Assembly: GCF_022678625.1 (NCBI RefSeq)
Contig: NZ_JALBYQ010000006.1
Span: 54,659-118,658 of the forward strand
Source: Aliiroseovarius subalbicans
GTDB lineage: Bacteria > Pseudomonadota > Alphaproteobacteria > Rhodobacterales > Rhodobacteraceae
Direction of reading: 5' to 3'
DNA length: 64,000 nucleotides
Below, piece by piece: positions 62,009 through 64,000 of this stretch (the first letter of the stretch is position 1; the number at the start of each line of letters is the position of its first letter). The notes under the pieces were generated by a model. It saw only the letters and a program-made list of their open reading frames with translations, made no database searches and was not told the origin of the DNA. The translations under genes were made by a program, and so were the position numbers.

Positions 62009-63493
62009 ATGGACGTCTTTGCTCTTGGTCTCGACCATGTCCTGACAATGTCCGCGCTTGGCGCGATCTTCATCGGCACTATCCTTGGTGTGGCCGTCGG
62101 GGTGCTGCCCGGGCTGGGCTCGGTCATCGGCATCACCATGGTGCTGCCGTTTACCTATTCCATGGGCCAGATCCCGGCGCTTGCGCTGATGCTGGGCATC
62201 TATTGCGGATCGGTTTATGGCGGGTCGATCTCGGCCATCGTGATCAACACGCCCGGCACGCCACAGGCGGCGGCCACGGCGCTTGACGGCTTTCCCATGG
62301 CACAGCGTGGCGATGCCGATCTGGCAATCGGCTGGGCCACGGCGGCCTCGGTGATCGGCGGGCTGTTCTCGGTGGTGGTGCTGATCATCGCCGCGCCGCA
62401 ACTGGCGGCGTTTTCCCTGAACTTCACCTCCATCGAATACTTCGCTCTGGGCATTTTTGCACTGATCTGCATTGCCAATGTCTCGCGCGGGGCGATGGCC
62501 AAGGGGCTGCTGGCCGGGGCCATCGGACTGTTTCTGGCCACTATCGGCGTGGACCATGTGACCGGCGACATGCGTTTCACCTTTGGCAGTTTCGAGATGA
62601 CCGCGGGGATTTCCCTGATCCCGGCCATTGTCGGGCTGTTCGCCCTGTCCGAGGTGTTCATGCGCGCCTCGGAAAGTGCAACGGTCAAGGCGCAGATTGC
62701 GCATAACGTCGGCTTTCGGCTGCCGCCGTTTTCGCAATGGATGCCGCGCTTATGGCTGTTGCTGAAATCCTGCACGATCGGGTCGTTTGTCGGTACGTTG
62801 CCCGGCACCGGAGCGGCCACCGCTGCCTTCATCGCCTATTCCGAGGCCAAGCGGTCGGCGCCCAACCGGGACAAGCTGGGCACCGGTGAACCTGACGGGC
62901 TGGTCGCTGCCGAAAGCGCCAACAACGCTGTGACCGGTTCGGCGATGGTACCGACGCTGGCGCTGGGCATTCCGGGTGACCCGGTGACGGCGGTGATGCT
63001 GGGCACCTTCATCGTTCACGGGATCACCCCCGGGCCACGGCTGTTCACCGAGAACCTGGACCTGGTCTATGCCATTTTCCTGATCCTGATCGGGGTCAAC
63101 ATCCTGATGTTCTTCATCGGCGCGCTTGGCTCGCAACTGTTCACCCGGGCGCTGCGCATGCCCGAGCCGTTGTTGATGACCATGGTAACGGTGATCGCCA
63201 TTGTCGGCGCCTATGGCGTGCGCGGCAATCCGCTGGACCTGATTACGGCCTTCCTCGCGGGGGTTGGCGGCTTCATCCTGCGCAAGGCGGGCTTCCCGCT
63301 GGCGCCGCTGGTGATCGGCATGGTGCTGAGCCAGATGATCGAGAATTCTCTGAGGCAGGGCCTGTTGCTCACGCGCGGCTCGTTTCTGGCTTTCTTCGAG
63401 CGTCCGATTGCGCTGACCCTGTTCATCCTCACCGCCCTGATGCTGGCCTGGCCCGCCATCCGCTGGCTGCGGGCGCGCAGGCAAGAGGCATGA
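62009..63493 (+). CDS. tctA: tripartite tricarboxylate transporter, large membrane subunit TctA
   Basis: A 494-residue polytopic membrane protein with about 12 segments. The family signatures are GVLPGLGSVIGITMVLPFTY near residues 31-50 and YGGSISAIVINTPGTPQAAAT near 70-90. A repeat of the glycine-rich motif (GTLPGTGAATAAFIAYSEAK) is near 265-284, as expected. It is the main channel subunit, driven by an ion gradient. Translation is coupled to the next gene through an ATGA overlap. Confidence 0.93.
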   Translation: MDVFALGLDHVLTMSALGAIFIGTILGVAVGVLPGLGSVIGITMVLPFTYSMGQIPALALMLGIYCGSVYGGSISAIVINTPGTPQAAATALDGFPMAQRGDADLAIGWATAASVIGGLFSVVVLIIAAPQLAAFSLNFTSIEYFALGIFALICIANVSRGAMAKGLLAGAIGLFLATIGVDHVTGDMRFTFGSFEMTAGISLIPAIVGLFALSEVFMRASESATVKAQIAHNVGFRLPPFSQWMPRLWLLLKSCTIGSFVGTLPGTGAATAAFIAYSEAKRSAPNRDKLGTGEPDGLVAAESANNAVTGSAMVPTLALGIPGDPVTAVMLGTFIVHGITPGPRLFTENLDLVYAIFLILIGVNILMFFIGALGSQLFTRALRMPEPLLMTMVTVIAIVGAYGVRGNPLDLITAFLAGVGGFILRKAGFPLAPLVIGMVLSQMIENSLRQGLLLTRGSFLAFFERPIALTLFILTALMLAWPAIRWLRARRQEA

Positions 63494-64000
63494 GAGCGAT
63501 GGACAAGACCAGCGACAGCATCCTGATCACCGGGGCCACCGGGTTTCTGGGGTCGTGGATCATCTCAGGGTTGGTTGATGCCGGCATTCCGGTGATCGCC
63601 ACCGATATCAGCCCCGATCACCATCGGTTGCAGGAGCTTCGCCCCGACCTGCCCGCACATATGGTCGATTTCCGGGTCTGTGACGTAACCGACGCCGAGG
63701 CGCTGGAAACGATGATCGAAGAAACCCGACCAACGGGCATCATTCACCTTGCCGCGCTGCAAATCCCGGTTTGCCGTGTCAAACCTGCCGCCGGGGCGGC
63801 GGTGAACATCATTGGCCATATCAACATCTTCGAGGCGGCGCGAAAATTCGGCATCAAGCGGATCATCTATACCAGCTCGATCGCGGCCAAACCACGCGGC
63901 CCGGCCAATGCGCCGTCGAACCTCTACGGTGTGTTCAAGAAAACCGACGAGGAAATCGCCCGCATCTACTGGCAGGATCACCAGACACCCAGCCTCGGGC
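63490..64000 (+). CDS. NAD-dependent epimerase/dehydratase family protein (partial, runs off the window)
   Basis: The first 170 residues of an extended SDR-type protein. The cofactor motif is ITGATGFLGSW (about residues 13-23). The active-site region has SSIAAKPRG and YGVFKK (Tyr-x-x-x-Lys). The start overlaps the tctA stop (ATGA); an alternative ATG is 9 bases on. The C-terminal half lies beyond the window edge. It probably acts in the same catabolic pathway as the imported acid. Confidence 0.85.
   Translation, partial: MRAMDKTSDSILITGATGFLGSWIISGLVDAGIPVIATDISPDHHRLQELRPDLPAHMVDFRVCDVTDAEALETMIEETRPTGIIHLAALQIPVCRVKPAAGAAVNIIGHINIFEAARKFGIKRIIYTSSIAAKPRGPANAPSNLYGVFKKTDEEIARIYWQDHQTPSLG

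Overview
The window reads as part of an alphaproteobacterial (Rhodobacteraceae/Roseobacter-type) extrachromosomal replicon. The evidence is a complete repABC replication and partition unit (47133-50594) with an antisense RNA gene and paired downstream palindromes, dense catabolic operons with high GC in third codon positions, tripartite and ABC uptake systems, and a large share of mobile DNA. No rRNA gene, intact tRNA gene or CRISPR array was seen.

Layout. (1) 1-5956, plus strand: aldehyde dehydrogenase, butyrate kinase, phosphate butyryltransferase and 3-hydroxyacyl-CoA dehydrogenase in a tight operon, then a Glu/Leu-type amino acid dehydrogenase. (2) 6625-15179, minus strand: PAS protein, AAA+ regulator without the GAFTGA loop, PotDABC-type polyamine ABC importer, a second aldehyde dehydrogenase and an EamA exporter. 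(3) 15195-18960: a graveyard of nested mobile elements. A 2.07-kb Tn5053/Tn7-like remnant keeps both terminal inverted repeats (15935-18008), its transposase is broken by a stop codon and by an IS200-type insertion, and Tn3 and IS6 transposase fragments lie beside it. (4) 18972-32843, minus strand: TorT-like binding protein, ribose-type ABC importer, cupin, AraC regulator, HyuA/HyuB-type hydantoinase/oxoprolinase and a three-subunit molybdenum hydroxylase, probably uptake and breakdown of an N-heterocycle or lactam. (5) 33215-38585: 5-oxoprolinase PxpABC with AccB/AccC, and a divergent LysR regulator.

(6) 38855-46785: the most unusual block. tniA-tniB-tniQ transposition genes are embedded among an RHE_PE00001/DUF1612-like HTH gene, a plasmid ScpB homologue, a DUF1403 gene, a tyrosine recombinase and a truncated serine resolvase. 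A repeat array typical of a transposon end lies upstream of tniA, and tniQ overlaps scpB tail to tail. (7) 47133-50745: repABC with antisense RNA and palindromes. (8) 50990-56536: plasmid maintenance genes (RES/Xre toxin-antitoxin, ArdC, DUF3768, a large ParB-like protein, a frameshifted Xre regulator), then a MITE-like inverted repeat. (9) 57057-64000: a divergent catabolic locus with phytanoyl-CoA-dioxygenase-like, thiamine diphosphate and SDR enzymes on one side and a TctCBA tripartite tricarboxylate-type transporter plus an epimerase (cut by the window edge) on the other.

The metabolic blocks share a pattern: an importer, oxidoreductases or hydrolases, and a local regulator. This fits a replicon that carries niche catabolism, with mobile elements marking the joins between blocks.
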